A stretch of DNA of 64,000 nucleotides, taken from the NCBI RefSeq assembly GCF_013177695.1, contig NZ_WOEY01000037.1, positions 1 through 64,000 on the forward strand. The letters are read 5' to 3'. Source of the stretch: Paraburkholderia solitsugae. Lineage in GTDB: Bacteria; Pseudomonadota; Gammaproteobacteria; Burkholderiales; Burkholderiaceae. A program made the translations under genes and the position numbers. Shown here one piece after another: positions 17,651-28,558 of this stretch (position 1 is its first letter; every line of letters begins with the position of its first letter). The notes under the pieces were generated by a model. The model saw only the letters and a list, made by a program, of their open reading frames with translations, was not told the origin of the DNA and did no database searches.

Positions 17651-18335
17651 GCTAAACAAAACTGATCCAGTCATTGAAGTGCGGGGTTTGTGCAAGAAGG
17701 TTAAGGATGCAACCGGTGAGCTGACGATTCTCGAGGACATCGATCTTGCTATCGATGCCGGCAGCAGTGTGGCGATCGTCGGCGCATCCGGGTCCGGCAA
17801 GTCTACGCTGCTCGGCTTGCTCGCAGGATTGGACAGCGCGAGCTCGGGCTCGGTTCGGCTGCTCGGCCGCGAACTCACCGAACTGAGCGAAGACGAACGC
17901 GCCGCGCTGCGCTGCGGCTCGGTCGGTTTCGTGTTCCAGTCGTTTCAACTGATGCCACATTTAACGGCGCTCGAAAACGTCACCTTGCCGCTCGAACTGC
18001 AAGGCGGCATCGGTACGCGCGAAGCTGCGGCGCGCGCGCGCGGATTGCTGGAGCAGGTGGGACTCGATAAGCGCACTGGGCACTATCCGAAGCTGCTGTC
18101 GGGCGGCGAGCAGCAGCGGGTTGCGCTTGCCCGCGCGTTTGTTACGCATCCGGCGATCCTGTTCGCCGACGAGCCGACTGGCAGCCTCGATGCAGCGACC
18201 GGTCACGCGGTGATCGATTTGATGTTCGAGATGAATCGCGCGAACGGCGCCACGTTGATCCTCGTCACGCACGACATCGAGCTGGCGCGCCGCTGTGATA
18301 CGACGGTGACGATCGAAGCGGGGCGTCTGGCCTGA
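17649..18335 (+). CDS. ABC transporter ATP-binding protein, YbbA/LolD type
   Basis: A 228-residue ABC ATPase of the MacB/LolD/YbbA group. Present are Walker [10 protein letters not shown] (45-53), the Q-loop [10 protein letters not shown], the signature [14 protein letters not shown] and Walker [10 protein letters not shown]. The start ATG shares two bases with the ATG of the divergent arylesterase. In E. coli the ybbA gene is followed by the large permease gene ybbP; here the next gene is pgi on the opposite strand and no permease is near. So either the partner permease lies elsewhere or the ATPase acts differently. The best family parallel is YbbA, whose function is itself not firmly known. 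There is no convincing ribosome-binding site, which is expected since that DNA codes for the arylesterase start region. Confidence 0.9.
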   Translation: MLNKTDPVIEVRGLCKKVKDATGELTILEDIDLAIDAGSSVAIVGASGSGKSTLLGLLAGLDSASSGSVRLLGRELTELSEDERAALRCGSVGFVFQSFQLMPHLTALENVTLPLELQGGIGTREAAARARGLLEQVGLDKRTGHYPKLLSGGEQQRVALARAFVTHPAILFADEPTGSLDAATGHAVIDLMFEMNRANGATLILVTHDIELARRCDTTVTIEAGRLA

Positions 18336-18378
18336 AAACGCGCTGCGCGCCGTTTAAACCGTCTACCGTCATCGAGCC

Positions 18379-18410
18379 AAAAAAAAGCGGACCGCAAAGG
18401 TCCGCTTTTT
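18379..18410. terminator. bidirectional terminator between the ABC gene and pgi
   Basis: AAAAGCGGACC pairs with GGTCCGCTTTT around GCAAA, with an A-run on one side and a T-run on the other. It lies between two convergent genes and can serve both. Confidence 0.9.
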
Positions 18411-18431
18411 CATTTCAGCTTCTTTAACGCT

Positions 18432-20054
18432 TTACCGCTTCAAGGCAGCACGCGCCCGTGCGATCAACGCCGACGTCGACGAGTCATGCTTCTTCTCATC
18501 GACGCTTGCCGCCGTCAGATCCGCCTCGACGACCTTGCCGAGAATCTTGCCCAGTTCGACGCCCCACTGATCGAACGGATTGATGTCCCACACCGACGCC
18601 TGCACCAGCACCTTGTGCTCATACAACGCGATCAATGCGCCGAGCGAACGCGCGGTGAGTGCATCGACCAGCAGTGTGCTCGTCGGACGGTTGCCCGGAA
18701 ACACCAGGTGCGGCGCCAGTTCCGGCTTGTCCGCACCGGCGACCTTCTTCGCTTCGTCCAGCGTGCGGCCCAGCATCAGCGCTTCGCTTTGCGCGAAGCA
18801 GTTCGCCAGCAGCTTCGGATGATGGCTGACAAGCGGATGCTCCGGCGTCAGCACGGCGATGAAGTCGATCGGCACGATGGTCGGACCCTGGTGCAGCATC
18901 TGGAAGAACGCATGCTGCCCGTTCGTGCCCGGTTCACCCCACGTCACGGCGGCGGTCGGATAGTCGACCATCACGCCATCCAGGCGCGCCGACTTGCCGT
19001 TGCTTTCCATTTCGAGCTGTTGCAGATACGACGGCAGGAAATGCAGCGCTTCCGAATACGGCGCGACCAGATAGCTTTGCGAGCCGAAAAAGTTGCGATA
19101 CCAGATGCCGATCATGCCGAGCAGCACCGGCAGATTCTTCTCAAGCGGTGCGTCGCGGAAATGCTGGTCCATCTCGTTGGCGCCGGCCAGCAGTTCGCCG
19201 AACTGTTGCGGGCCGATCGCGATCATGATCGACAGACCCACTGCCGACCACAACGAGTAACGCCCGCCGACCCAGTCCCACATCTCGAACACGTTCTCTT
19301 TCGCGATGCCGAACTTGACCACCTCAGCCGGGTTCGCCGACACGCCGACGAAGTGCTTCGCCAGCGCGCTTTCCGGGCAACCTTTCGCGACGAACCAGTC
19401 GCGCAACGAGCGCGCATTGGTCATCGTTTCGAGCGTCGTGAAAGTCTTGGAGACGATGATCGCGAGCGTCTCTTCGGGATCGATCATTTGCATCACGTTA
19501 TACAGATCCGCGCCGTCCACGTTCGACACGAAGTGCGTGGTGATCTCCGGCGTGGCCAGATGATGCAGTGCGTGCACGACCATCTTCGGCCCGAGGTCCG
19601 AGCCGCCGATGCCGATGTTCACGACGTAGCGAATCCGCTTGCCGGTGTAGCCGGTCCACTCGCCGCTGCGCACCTTGTCGGCGAACGCGGCCATCTTGGC
19701 GCGTTCGGCCAGGATCTGCGCATGGAACGGTGCTTTGGGATCGGTGGCGCGCAGCGCGGTGTGCAATGCGGCGCGGCCTTCGGTCGGGTTGACGACTTCG
19801 CCCGCGAACATCGCGTCGCGGCGTTTCTCGACGCCGGCTTCGTGCGCGAGTTGCACCAGCAGTTTCAGCGTTTCGTCGGTGATGCGGTTCTTCGAAAAAT
19901 CGGCCGCGAGACCGCCGCCCGCGAACGCAAAGCGCTCAGCACGGGTAGGGGCGGGATCGTTCTCGGGGGCGAACCAGTCGCGCATGTGCGCATCGCGAAT
20001 CTTCTCGTAATGCGTTTGCAGCGAGGACCAGGAGGGGAGCGAGTTCTGCGTCAT
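18432..20054 (-). CDS. pgi: glucose-6-phosphate isomerase
   Basis: Converts glucose-6-phosphate and fructose-6-phosphate in the cytoplasm, joining glycolysis, gluconeogenesis and sugar-nucleotide supply. The 540-residue length is typical. Family signatures are present: [11 protein letters not shown] (about 150-160), TTLETMTNA with the phosphate-binding region, [18 protein letters not shown] (about 367-384) containing the catalytic His, and near the C-terminus [16 protein letters not shown] (about 487-502). The start is the first ATG of the family frame. The gene is followed by a terminator shared with the convergent ABC gene. The next gene upstream on the same strand (NAD(P)HX repair enzyme) ends 272 bp away, so it probably has its own promoter. 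Confidence 0.97.
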   Translation of the reverse strand: MTQNSLPSWSSLQTHYEKIRDAHMRDWFAPENDPAPTRAERFAFAGGGLAADFSKNRITDETLKLLVQLAHEAGVEKRRDAMFAGEVVNPTEGRAALHTALRATDPKAPFHAQILAERAKMAAFADKVRSGEWTGYTGKRIRYVVNIGIGGSDLGPKMVVHALHHLATPEITTHFVSNVDGADLYNVMQMIDPEETLAIIVSKTFTTLETMTNARSLRDWFVAKGCPESALAKHFVGVSANPAEVVKFGIAKENVFEMWDWVGGRYSLWSAVGLSIMIAIGPQQFGELLAGANEMDQHFRDAPLEKNLPVLLGMIGIWYRNFFGSQSYLVAPYSEALHFLPSYLQQLEMESNGKSARLDGVMVDYPTAAVTWGEPGTNGQHAFFQMLHQGPTIVPIDFIAVLTPEHPLVSHHPKLLANCFAQSEALMLGRTLDEAKKVAGADKPELAPHLVFPGNRPTSTLLVDALTARSLGALIALYEHKVLVQASVWDINPFDQWGVELGKILGKVVEADLTAASVDEKKHDSSTSALIARARAALKR

Positions 20055-20326
20055 AGCGTCCGTCTAACGAAGGGGCACGAAGAATGGCACGCGCGTGAAG
20101 CGCTGCCGAGGATGAAGCAACGATGCTGTTAGAGCGATGCCGCGCGGCCGGGTTCGGGGCGGTTGCGGGGAAACGCCGCGAGCCAGTTTGGAGGTCGAAC
20201 CGGCTCTCTGAAGTTTCGCTGCAACCCGCGATGAATCTGACGCACGGCGCAGTCGATCAGTATAACGGCGTTGTGTGACGGGCGGCAGCGGTTTGAGCGT
20301 CCCAGTCACACTGTGGGATGGGTGCG

Positions 20327-21940
20327 CTATTCAGCTGCTGGCGGATAGAACAGTCGGTTAAGCAAAGTCCGCACCATCGGCGCGAGTTCGCCCGCAGTCA
20401 AGCCGGCTGGGCCGTGGCCTTGCGCGCTCAGCGTATCGGCAGCGAGGCCGTGCAGGTAGACACCGGCCAGCGCGGCTTCGTAACGCGGCAGGTGTTGGGC
20501 GAGCAGTGCGCCGATGATACCGCCGAGCACGTCGCCCGTACCACCTGTCGCGAGCGCGGCATTGCCGGTCGGATTGATCGCGACGCGGCCGTCCGGCGCG
20601 GCGATGATCGTGCCCGTGCCTTTCAGCACGACCACGCCGGCAAAGCGCGCGGCCAGTGCCCGCGCTGCGGCGAGACGGTCGCGTTGCACGCTTGCCGCAT
20701 CGGTGCCGAGCAGGCGCGCGGCCTCCAACGGATGCGGCGTGAGCACGCACGGATCGCCTTGTACGCCGCGCGCGGTGACTTCGGCCGCGAGCGACGGGTC
20801 AGTCGAAATCAGATTGAGGGCGTCGGCATCGAACAGTTTGGGCACGTCAAGCGGCAGCACGTCGTGCATGACACGCGTGGCGCGGTCGCGCAGACCCATG
20901 CCGCAGCCAACGGCGAGCGCGTCCATCTTGTCGAGCGGTAAATCGTCGATCGCATGCAGCATCAGTTCGGGATGCGGCGGATCGTAGGGCGGGGCGCCGT
21001 CACCGAGCAGGGCGACATGCACTTTACCCGCGCCGGTGTAGAGCGCTGCGCGCGAGGCGAGGATCGGCGCGCCGCACATGCCGGTGTCGCCGCCGACCAC
21101 GGCGAGGCTGCCGAAAGTCCCCTTGTTGGTGGCGAAGTCGCGCGGTGGCAGGAAGGCGGCGAACAGCTCGGGCGCGTTGAGTTGCACGGCCGTGCGGCGG
21201 GTGCTGTCAACGCCGATCGGCGCTACCGTTACCGTGCCGGCGAGATCGCGGCCCTGTGCTGTGAAGAGGCCGGGTTTCGCGCCGATGAAGGTGATCGTGT
21301 GGGTAGCGTGGACCGCGGCACCATCGCTTCGGTCCCCGCCTTGCTCACGTCCGTCGCCGACTACCGTGCCGGTGTCGCTGTCGAGGCCGCTAGGCGTGTC
21401 GAGCGCCAGAACGCCGCCTCTTCTGGACTTTGCTTTCGTGCGTTGCGAGAGTTGGCGGGCGATGGTGGCAAAGATGCCTTCCAGGGGGCGGGTGAGGCCG
21501 ATGCCGAACATGCCGTCCACCAGCCATGTGTAGCTTTCCAGCGAAGCCGGCGGTGTCGACGTAATGGCTACGCCTGCCGCGCGGGCGGTGTCGAGCGCCC
21601 AGCGGGCGTCGTCCGGCTTGACTTCAAGTGGCATGCACAGGTCTACGGCAATGCCGGCCTGGTGCAGCTCCGCGGCCATGATCAATGCGTCGCCGCCGTT
21701 GTTGCCCGGGCCTGCTACGACCCAGACCTTGTGCTTCGATTTTTCGGTCGACGTATCGCGGGTGATCCGTTCTTGCAGGTAGCTCGCGGCGGCTTTGCCG
21801 GCGCGGGACATCAGGGTGTGCGCAGGCACTGCCGCCGCGGCCTGGGTTTCAAGGATCCGCAGGTCGGTGAGCGTGAGCAGCGGCAACGCCCGGTTGCGCG
21901 GGCTGATTAAGGTCGGGAGCGTGGATTCGGGCACTGTCAT
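20327..21940 (-). CDS. nnr: bifunctional NAD(P)H-hydrate epimerase / ADP-dependent NAD(P)HX dehydratase
   Basis: A metabolite-repair enzyme that epimerises and dehydrates hydrated NADH or NADPH back to the usable cofactors. The 537-residue protein is the usual fusion. The N-terminal YjeF-type epimerase domain (about 20-250) contains GPGNNGGDALIMAAEL. The C-terminal carbohydrate-kinase-like dehydratase domain (about 265-530) contains VGCGMGL, the loop VVLKGTGTIIAAPDG and the catalytic GTGDVLGGIIGALLAQ. Both domains appear intact. It follows the D-amino-acid dehydrogenase-like gene by 90 bp on the same strand, which may be an accidental neighbour since NAD(P)HX repair genes vary widely in context. 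Confidence 0.95.
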   Translation of the reverse strand: MTVPESTLPTLISPRNRALPLLTLTDLRILETQAAAAVPAHTLMSRAGKAAASYLQERITRDTSTEKSKHKVWVVAGPGNNGGDALIMAAELHQAGIAVDLCMPLEVKPDDARWALDTARAAGVAITSTPPASLESYTWLVDGMFGIGLTRPLEGIFATIARQLSQRTKAKSRRGGVLALDTPSGLDSDTGTVVGDGREQGGDRSDGAAVHATHTITFIGAKPGLFTAQGRDLAGTVTVAPIGVDSTRRTAVQLNAPELFAAFLPPRDFATNKGTFGSLAVVGGDTGMCGAPILASRAALYTGAGKVHVALLGDGAPPYDPPHPELMLHAIDDLPLDKMDALAVGCGMGLRDRATRVMHDVLPLDVPKLFDADALNLISTDPSLAAEVTARGVQGDPCVLTPHPLEAARLLGTDAASVQRDRLAAARALAARFAGVVVLKGTGTIIAAPDGRVAINPTGNAALATGGTGDVLGGIIGALLAQHLPRYEAALAGVYLHGLAADTLSAQGHGPAGLTAGELAPMVRTLLNRLFYPPAAE

Positions 21941-22030
21941 GGCGAGGCTTGGCGTTCACCTTGGGCAAGGTGAAAAAGCTTAGGGAGCCACTATGGTAGT
22001 GCCGATAAGTGCCGGGCGGGCGCCCGCCAT

Positions 22031-23338
22031 TTACTGGAATCGGTCCGCGCGCAGCGCAGCCAGGGTGTGCGCAGGGACGTCGGGGGTCTTGCCCGAGATC
22101 AGGTCGGCGACCAGTTTGCCCGCTCCGCATGCCAGGCCCCAGCCGGCAGGCCCGTGGCCGGCGTTCACGAACAGACGCGGATGAAGCGCGTTGCCGATCA
22201 CCGGCAAACCGTCCGGCGACAGCAGTTTTACGCCTTCCCACGGCAGGGCGGCAGAGATCCGGGCCGCACCCGGGATCCAGTCGTGAGTCGCCTGGCCCAG
22301 TAGCGCCAGTGCTTCTTTCGTCAATGCCTCGCCCAGCGGTTTGTCGATCTGGCCCGCGCTTTGCAAAACTGCACCGCCCGCAATCCGCAGGCGATGATTC
22401 ATGCGGCTGATCGTAATCCGTTTGATCGCGTCCACGATCGCGACGTGCGGTGCGCATTCCTCATGCGCAATCGGCGCCACCAGGTTATGCAGACGCAACG
22501 GATGCAGCGGCAGCCGCAGCCCCAGGCGTTCGAGCAGCGGCAGGCTGCCTTGCCCGGCGGCGACGACGATGGCGTCAGCGTTGATCACGTCGACTTCGCG
22601 TGAACGCGCTGCGGTAGAGTTGGCGCCCGGTCGTGGCGTCAGCTCCACCGAGGCGCGCTGACCCTCGAGGCGGATCGCCGAGACTTCGCAGCCCAGCATG
22701 AATTGCACACCGCCTTCTGTATCGAGGGTCTGCTTGATCAGTTTCGCGAAAAGCGGGCAGTTGGCCGTGCGCTCGTGGTCGAACAGCACGCCGCCGGTGA
22801 ATTCAGGCTCGGTCCGCACGGAGTGCTCGTACGCGGCGCATTCGGCCGGTGTCAGCACGTGGTGCGGGACTTCGTATTCGCGCAGCAGATCGAGCGCAGT
22901 CTGTGTCTGTTGCCATTCCTGCTCGGAACGCACCAGGTAGAGCAGGCCGCTCGCCTGTTCGAACTCCAGTCCGAAGCGCGCTTCGATATCGGCCATCGCC
23001 TCACGCGACGCTTCAATCAGCGGACGCAGCCGTGCGTACTGCCGGCTGAACGCCTCAGGTTCCTGCAAAGCGGCTAGCTGCTTGACGAACTGGCGCGCCG
23101 GCCCGTTAAAGCCGGTCTTGCTGATCACGCCGTTTTTGGCGCCCTGGCGGCTCGCCATGAAGGTCGGGCCGAACCAGACGTCGAGCGGGGTCGGCAGCAC
23201 GGTGCCGCCGTGCCCATAGGTCGCGCCTTGCGCGACCGTTGCGTGGCGCTCGACGACGCATACCCGGTGGCCGGCCGCGCGCAGTTGATAAGCGGTGGCG
23301 ACGCCCACAATCCCGCCGCCAATGACGATGACATCCAT
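22031..23338 (-). CDS. FAD-dependent D-amino-acid dehydrogenase-like oxidoreductase
   Basis: A 435-residue flavoprotein of the DadA/DAO family. The N-terminus carries the FAD-binding Rossmann motif VIGGGIVGVATAYQL (about 4-18). The C-terminus has the typical VNAGHGPAGWGLACGAGKLVADLISG segment split across the family's final FAD-contact region. These enzymes deaminate D-amino acids to keto acids and pass electrons to the respiratory chain. The start is chosen at the ATG just before the Rossmann motif; another ATG at 23416 would add 26 residues that look unlike the family. No ribosome-binding site is strong. A DadX-type racemase gene is not nearby, so the exact substrate is uncertain. Confidence 0.88.
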   Translation of the reverse strand: MDVIVIGGGIVGVATAYQLRAAGHRVCVVERHATVAQGATYGHGGTVLPTPLDVWFGPTFMASRQGAKNGVISKTGFNGPARQFVKQLAALQEPEAFSRQYARLRPLIEASREAMADIEARFGLEFEQASGLLYLVRSEQEWQQTQTALDLLREYEVPHHVLTPAECAAYEHSVRTEPEFTGGVLFDHERTANCPLFAKLIKQTLDTEGGVQFMLGCEVSAIRLEGQRASVELTPRPGANSTAARSREVDVINADAIVVAAGQGSLPLLERLGLRLPLHPLRLHNLVAPIAHEECAPHVAIVDAIKRITISRMNHRLRIAGGAVLQSAGQIDKPLGEALTKEALALLGQATHDWIPGAARISAALPWEGVKLLSPDGLPVIGNALHPRLFVNAGHGPAGWGLACGAGKLVADLISGKTPDVPAHTLAALRADRFQ

Positions 23339-23514
23339 GATCTGATTCGATTTGCCGGCGGGACGCCGAAATGCCGCGTTCCCGTTAAGCGTGGCATGCG
23401 GCGCGCTGCCCGGCATTGCTCAGGCCGCTCGCGCCGATCTGGTGAAAGGGCGAATGATAGCAGCCAAAACGATAGACCGGCCACGCAAACCCCGCCAAAA
23501 CCCTGGTGCGACGC

Positions 23515-23543
23515 CCGTTGGAAGGCCGTTCCCGGGGTATAAT
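23515..23543 (+). promoter_or_regulatory. possible sigma-70 promoter of purL
   Basis: A perfect -10 hexamer TATAAT at 23538-23543 lies 76 bp ahead of the purL ATG. A weak -35 candidate (CCGTTG at 23515-23520) sits 17 bp upstream of it. Confidence 0.45.
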
Positions 23544-23618
23544 CCCGGACTTCCTTTCCGCCTCACGTCGCCTTCACGCGCGACTCATCGGCATCATTAG
23601 CGACGCAACGTCAAGTCC

Positions 23619-26600
23619 ATGGCCCACTTCTCGTGTTTCCCCGGCGCTTCGGCCCTTTCCGATTTCCGTCAAACCCGCCTGCTCGACACGCTTACGCGCA
23701 TCGACGCCAACATCACCGGTGTGCGCGGGCAATATCTGCACTTCGTCAACGCGCAAACCCCTCTGTCCGCGGAAGACAACGCGAAGATCGAAGCGCTGAT
23801 GCATTACGGCGATCCGCTCGAAGAAACCAAAGAGCGTGGCACGGTCGAAACGTTCCTCGTGGTGCCGCGCTTCGGCACGGTGTCGCCGTGGGCCAGCAAG
23901 GCAACCGATATTGCGCACCTCTGCGGTCTCACGCAGGTGCGCCGCATCGAGCGCGGCGTTGAATACACGGTGACGCTGAAAAGCGGTCTGCTGGGTGGCA
24001 AGAAGGCGCTCTCCGACGAAGCCCGCGCGGCCGTTGCCGCAGCGCTGCACGACCGCATGACCGAAAGCGTGTCGCCTTCGCGCGATCACGCGATGCATCT
24101 GTTCGACGAACTGCCGGCCAAGCCGCTGCAAACCGTCGACGTGTTGAGCAACGGTCGTGGCGCACTGGAAGCGGCGAACACGGAACTGGGCCTCGCGCTC
24201 GCCGACGACGAAATCGACTACCTTGTCGACGCCTTCACGAAACTCGGCCGCAACCCGACCGACGTCGAGCTGATGATGTTCGCGCAGGCCAACAGCGAAC
24301 ACTGCCGTCACAAGATCTTCAACGCGGATTGGACGATCGACGGCGAGAAGCAGGACATCTCGTTGTTCAACATGATTCGCAACACCGAGAAGCTGAACCC
24401 GCAGGGCACGATCGTCGCGTATTCGGACAACTCGGCGATCATGGCAGGCGGCGTGGCTGAGCGCTGGTTCCCGCGCACGCCGGTTGAGGCTGGCGAGAAC
24501 GCGTTGCCCGAGCACTACCGTCGCCATGTTGAACTGACGCACACCTTGATGAAGGTGGAGACGCACAACCACCCAACCGCGATCTCGCCGTTCCCGGGTG
24601 CCTCGACCGGCTCAGGCGGCGAAATCCGCGACGAAGGCGCAACGGGCCGCGGTGCGCGTCCGAAGGCGGGTCTGGCGGGCTTCACGGTGTCGAATCTGGA
24701 ATTGCCGGACGGCGTCGAAGCATGGGAAAACGCCCGTGATGCCGCGCAGCCGCTGGCACACCGGAATCCGGACGACAAGCACGAAGCGTATGGCCGTCCT
24801 GACCGCATCGCGTCACCGCTGCAAATCATGATCGACGGCCCGCTTGGCGGCGCCGCGTTCAACAACGAATTCGGCCGGCCGAATCTGGGTGGCTATTTCC
24901 GCGCGTATGAGCAGAACGTCGCGGGTCTGGTGCGCGGTTATCACAAGCCGATCATGATCGCCGGCGGCATCGGCAATATTTCCGATCAGCACACGCACAA
25001 GCACGATCTGCCGGAAGGCTCGCTGCTGATCCAGATCGGCGGCCCGGGTATGCGCATCGGCATGGGCGGCGGCGCCGCCAGTTCGATGGCGACCGGCACG
25101 AACACGGCCGAACTCGACTTCGACTCGGTCCAGCGTGGCAATCCGGAAATCGAGCGTCGTGCGCAGGAAGTGATCAATGCGTGCTGGCAACTCGGCGAGA
25201 AGAACCCGATTCTGAGCATCCATGACGTCGGCGCGGGCGGTCTGTCGAACGCGTTCCCGGAAGTGGTGGATGGCGCCAGCAAGGGCGCGATCTTCGATCT
25301 GCGCAAGATCCAGCTGGAAGAAAGCGGTTTGTCGCCGCGCGAAATCTGGTCGAACGAAGCGCAGGAGCGCTACGTGCTGGCCATCGCTCCGGCCGATCTG
25401 CCGGCCTTCGAAGCGATGTGCAAGCGCGAGCGCTGCCCGTTCGCGGTGGTCGGCACGGCCACGGCCGCGCGTCAGCTGAAGGTGATCGACTCCCAAGCGA
25501 ATGACGACGCCGCGCACGAGCCGGTCGACATGCCGATGGAAGTGCTGCTCGGCAAGGCGCCGCGCATGCATCGCGACGTCAAACGCGTCGAGGCCAAACT
25601 TGAGCCGGTCGATGTCACCGGCATCGCGTTGTCGGAAGTCGCGGTCAGCGTGCTGCGTCACCCGACGGTTGCCAGCAAGTCGTTCCTGATCACGATCGGC
25701 GACCGCTCGGTGGGCGGCACGACCGCGCGCGACCAGATGGTCGGCCCGTGGCAAGTGCCGGTGGCCGACGTCGCCATCACGACGATGGACTACGCGGGCT
25801 TCCGCGGCGAAGCGATGACCATGGCCGAGCGCACGCCGCTCGCCGTGATCAACGCGCCGGCGTCGGGCCGCATGGCGGTCGGCGAGGCGGTCACCAACAT
25901 CGCGGCGGCGCCGATCGCATCGCTCGAAAAGCTCAAGCTGTCGGCAAACTGGATGGCCGCATGCGGTGCAGCAGGCGAAGACGCCGCGCTGTACGACACG
26001 GTCAAGGCCATCGGCATGGAGCTGTGCCCGGCGCTGGGCATCAGCATTCCGGTCGGCAAGGATTCGCTGTCCATGCGCACCAAGTGGGAAGACCGTGGCG
26101 TTGCGAAGGAAGTGGTTGCGCCGGTCTCGCTGATCATCTCGGCATTCGCGCCGGTCGAAGACGTGCGTAAGCACCTCACGCCGCAACTGCGCCGCGCGAG
26201 CGAGGTGGGCGATTCCGTGCTGATCGCGATCGACCTCGGCCGCGCCAAGCATCGTCTGGGCGGCAGTATTCTCGCGCAAGTCATGCAGCAGGTTGGCGAT
26301 ACGGTGCCGGACGTCGACGATCCGGAAGATCTGAAGCGCTTCTTCACCGCGATCCAGTCGCTCAATAGCGACGGCAAGCTGCTCGCGTACCACGACCGTT
26401 CGGATGGCGGTCTGTGGGCGACGGTTTGCGAAATGGCGTTTGCGGGTCACGTCGGCGTGTCGCTGAACGTCGACATGCTCGTGCTCGATCCGAATCACGA
26501 ATCCGATTACGGCGACGCGAAAGACTGGGCGAAGCAAACCAGCGGCCGCCGTGAAGACCGCACGATCCGCGCGCTCTTCACCGAGGAACTCGGCGCTGTG

Positions 26601-27704
26601 ATTCAGGTGCGCGCAGCAGACCGCGACGCGGTGCTGGGCGCGTTGCGCGAACACGGTCTGTCGGCATGCTCGCACGTGATCGGCAAGACCAACGAGCGCG
26701 ACACGATCGAAATCTATCGCGACGCGAAGAAGATTTACGACGCACCGCGTACCGAATTGCATCGCGCGTGGAGCGAAGTGAGCTGGCGTATTTCGCGTCT
26801 GCGCGACAACCCGGCTTGTGCCGATGCCGAATACGACGCGCTCTCCGACGCCGCCGATCCGGGCATCTCGCCGATCCTCACGTTCGATCCTTCTGAAGAC
26901 GTCGCCGCACCATTTATTGGTAAAGGCGCACGCCCGCGTGTCGCGATCCTGCGTGAGCAGGGTGTGAACTCGCACCTCGAAACCGCCTATGCCTTCGATC
27001 GCGCCGGCTTCGACGCGCACGACGTCCACATGAGCGATCTGCTGGCCGGCCGTGCCAACCTGGCGGATTTCGCCGGAGCAGTGGCGTGCGGCGGCTTCTC
27101 GTACGGCGACACGCTGGGTGCCGGTGAAGGCTGGGCGAAGGCGATTCGCTTCAACTCGCAACTGGCCGATATGTTCGCCGCGTTCTTCGGCCGCGAAGAC
27201 ACGTTTGCACTCGGCATCTGCAACGGCTGCCAGATGATGAGCAGCCTCGCGTCGATGATTCCGGGCGCCGAAGCATGGCCGAAGTTCACGCGCAACAAGT
27301 CGGAGAAATTCGAAGCGCGCTTCTCGCTGGTCGAGGTGGAGGCTTCGCCGTCGATCTTCTTCGCCGGCATGGAAGGCTCACGCATTCCGGTGGCGATTGC
27401 GCATGGCGAAGGTTACGCGGACTTCTCGCAGCAAGGCGATGCGTCGAAGGTGGCCGTGGCGATGCGTTTCGTCGATCACCGTGGCGAGGCAACGGAGCAG
27501 TATCCGTTCAACCCGAACGGTTCGCCGGACGGCATCACGTCGGTCACCACGCCTGATGGCCGCTTCACGGTGCTGATGCCGCACACTGAGCGAGTGCATC
27601 GCGCGGTGCAGATGAGCTGGCATCCGGAAGGATGGGGCGAGGGCAGCACGGATGCAAGCCCGTGGCTGCGCGTGTTCCAGAACGCACGCCGCTGGTTGGG
27701 ATGA
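23619..27704 (+). CDS. purL: phosphoribosylformylglycinamidine synthase (FGAM synthase), single-chain type
   Basis: Catalyses the fourth step of purine synthesis: FGAR plus glutamine plus ATP to FGAM. This is the long fused form found in proteobacteria, 1361 residues. Visible parts, in order: an N-terminal PurS-like domain, the linker, two AIRS-type ATP-binding halves (with [20 protein letters not shown] around residues 225-244 and [14 protein letters not shown] further on), and a C-terminal class I glutamine amidotransferase domain. That last domain has nucleophile Cys1201 in GICNGCQMM and the His/Glu pair in [14 protein letters not shown]. No frameshift or missing motif is seen. Likely drives alone from its own promoter and ends at a strong terminator. 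Confidence 0.98.
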   Translation: MAHFSCFPGASALSDFRQTRLLDTLTRIDANITGVRGQYLHFVNAQTPLSAEDNAKIEALMHYGDPLEETKERGTVETFLVVPRFGTVSPWASKATDIAHLCGLTQVRRIERGVEYTVTLKSGLLGGKKALSDEARAAVAAALHDRMTESVSPSRDHAMHLFDELPAKPLQTVDVLSNGRGALEAANTELGLALADDEIDYLVDAFTKLGRNPTDVELMMFAQANSEHCRHKIFNADWTIDGEKQDISLFNMIRNTEKLNPQGTIVAYSDNSAIMAGGVAERWFPRTPVEAGENALPEHYRRHVELTHTLMKVETHNHPTAISPFPGASTGSGGEIRDEGATGRGARPKAGLAGFTVSNLELPDGVEAWENARDAAQPLAHRNPDDKHEAYGRPDRIASPLQIMIDGPLGGAAFNNEFGRPNLGGYFRAYEQNVAGLVRGYHKPIMIAGGIGNISDQHTHKHDLPEGSLLIQIGGPGMRIGMGGGAASSMATGTNTAELDFDSVQRGNPEIERRAQEVINACWQLGEKNPILSIHDVGAGGLSNAFPEVVDGASKGAIFDLRKIQLEESGLSPREIWSNEAQERYVLAIAPADLPAFEAMCKRERCPFAVVGTATAARQLKVIDSQANDDAAHEPVDMPMEVLLGKAPRMHRDVKRVEAKLEPVDVTGIALSEVAVSVLRHPTVASKSFLITIGDRSVGGTTARDQMVGPWQVPVADVAITTMDYAGFRGEAMTMAERTPLAVINAPASGRMAVGEAVTNIAAAPIASLEKLKLSANWMAACGAAGEDAALYDTVKAIGMELCPALGISIPVGKDSLSMRTKWEDRGVAKEVVAPVSLIISAFAPVEDVRKHLTPQLRRASEVGDSVLIAIDLGRAKHRLGGSILAQVMQQVGDTVPDVDDPEDLKRFFTAIQSLNSDGKLLAYHDRSDGGLWATVCEMAFAGHVGVSLNVDMLVLDPNHESDYGDAKDWAKQTSGRREDRTIRALFTEELGAVIQVRAADRDAVLGALREHGLSACSHVIGKTNERDTIEIYRDAKKIYDAPRTELHRAWSEVSWRISRLRDNPACADAEYDALSDAADPGISPILTFDPSEDVAAPFIGKGARPRVAILREQGVNSHLETAYAFDRAGFDAHDVHMSDLLAGRANLADFAGAVACGGFSYGDTLGAGEGWAKAIRFNSQLADMFAAFFGREDTFALGICNGCQMMSSLASMIPGAEAWPKFTRNKSEKFEARFSLVEVEASPSIFFAGMEGSRIPVAIAHGEGYADFSQQGDASKVAVAMRFVDHRGEATEQYPFNPNGSPDGITSVTTPDGRFTVLMPHTERVHRAVQMSWHPEGWGEGSTDASPWLRVFQNARRWLG

Positions 27705-27715
27705 TAGTGGAAAAC

Positions 27716-27742
27716 AAAAAACCGCCCGAGGGCGGTTTTTTA
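27716..27742. terminator. bidirectional terminator between purL and the parvulin gene
   Basis: AAAAAACCGCCC pairs with GGGCGGTTTTTT with a 2-nt loop. It lies between convergent genes, with purL ending on one side and the minus-strand parvulin gene on the other. Confidence 0.92.
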
Positions 27743-27767
27743 TTCTGAAGCAGCAGGCAAAAACCGC

Positions 27768-28547
27768 TTACTGAATCTTCGCGTTCTTACGCAGACCTTC
27801 TTCGAACGCCTGCAGCTTTTCCTGCTGGATCTGCTGCACGATCTGCGGACGCACTTGTTCGAGCGGCGGCGGCGTGATGTCACGCACGTCGTCGACACGG
27901 ATGATGTGCCAGCCGAATTGCGTATGCACCGGCGTGTCGGTCATCTGGCCTTTTTGCAGATGCGTCGCCGCGTCCGCGAATTCAGGCACGTAGGCCTTCG
28001 GGTCCGACCAGTCCAGGTCGCCGCCATTCTTGCCCGATCCCGGGTCCTTCGAGTATTGCTTGGCGAGGTCTTCGAAGCTTGCGCCGGCCTTGATCTTGGC
28101 GATCAGATCCTTCGCTTGCTGTTCGTTGTCCACCAGAATGTGGTGCAGGTGATATTCCTTGCCGCCCGCGTCCTTGATCAGCGCGTTGTAACGCGCGGTG
28201 ACTTCGGCATCGGTCGGCGTGTTGTTTTTCACGAAGTCTTCGATCAGCGCGCGCAGCACGACGGTTTGCTGTGCAACGGCGATTTGTGCCTTGATGTCCG
28301 GGCGATTCGGCAGGCCGCGGCGCAGCGCTTCCTGCATCAGGATTTCGCGGTTCACCAGCTCTTCGCGCACGGCCATTTGCAGTTGCGGCGTGTCTTGCTG
28401 GCCTTGATGAACCAGTTGATCGATCAGTGCGTCGGCGCGTGCTTTCGGAATCGGCGTGCCGTTCACGACAGCGATGTTCTGCGCGAATGCAGGTGCGGCA
28501 GCGAATGCAGCCAGCAATACCCAAATGTGGGTTTTCTTCAAGGTCAT
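27768..28547 (-). CDS. periplasmic peptidyl-prolyl cis-trans isomerase, parvulin type
   Basis: A 259-residue exported folding helper. The first 22 residues form a signal peptide ending PAFA. A SurA/PrsA-like helical N-region follows, and the parvulin (rotamase) domain is at about 130-225, with YHLHHILVDNEQQAKDLIAK and GSGKNGGDLDWSDP matching the family core. It assists folding of periplasmic or outer-membrane proteins. It lies last in the close minus-strand run ispZ, bolA, ppi, separated from bolA by 11 bp, so the three are likely cotranscribed. The name ppiC is often used for similar proteins, but I leave the symbol blank as the orthology is not certain. Confidence 0.93.
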   Translation of the reverse strand: MTLKKTHIWVLLAAFAAAPAFAQNIAVVNGTPIPKARADALIDQLVHQGQQDTPQLQMAVREELVNREILMQEALRRGLPNRPDIKAQIAVAQQTVVLRALIEDFVKNNTPTDAEVTARYNALIKDAGGKEYHLHHILVDNEQQAKDLIAKIKAGASFEDLAKQYSKDPGSGKNGGDLDWSDPKAYVPEFADAATHLQKGQMTDTPVHTQFGWHIIRVDDVRDITPPPLEQVRPQIVQQIQQEKLQAFEEGLRKNAKIQ

Positions 28548-28558
28548 CGAAAGGTTTC

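Noticed and set aside
18486..20132. 548-codon open frame on the plus strand
   Set aside because: Antisense to pgi, whose motifs are complete; composition is Arg/His-rich as expected for a shadow frame.
24813..27161. 782-codon open frame on the minus strand
   Set aside because: It lies wholly inside purL in antisense. GC-rich third positions leave few stops in this frame, and the product has the Arg/His/Ala-rich look of shadow frames.
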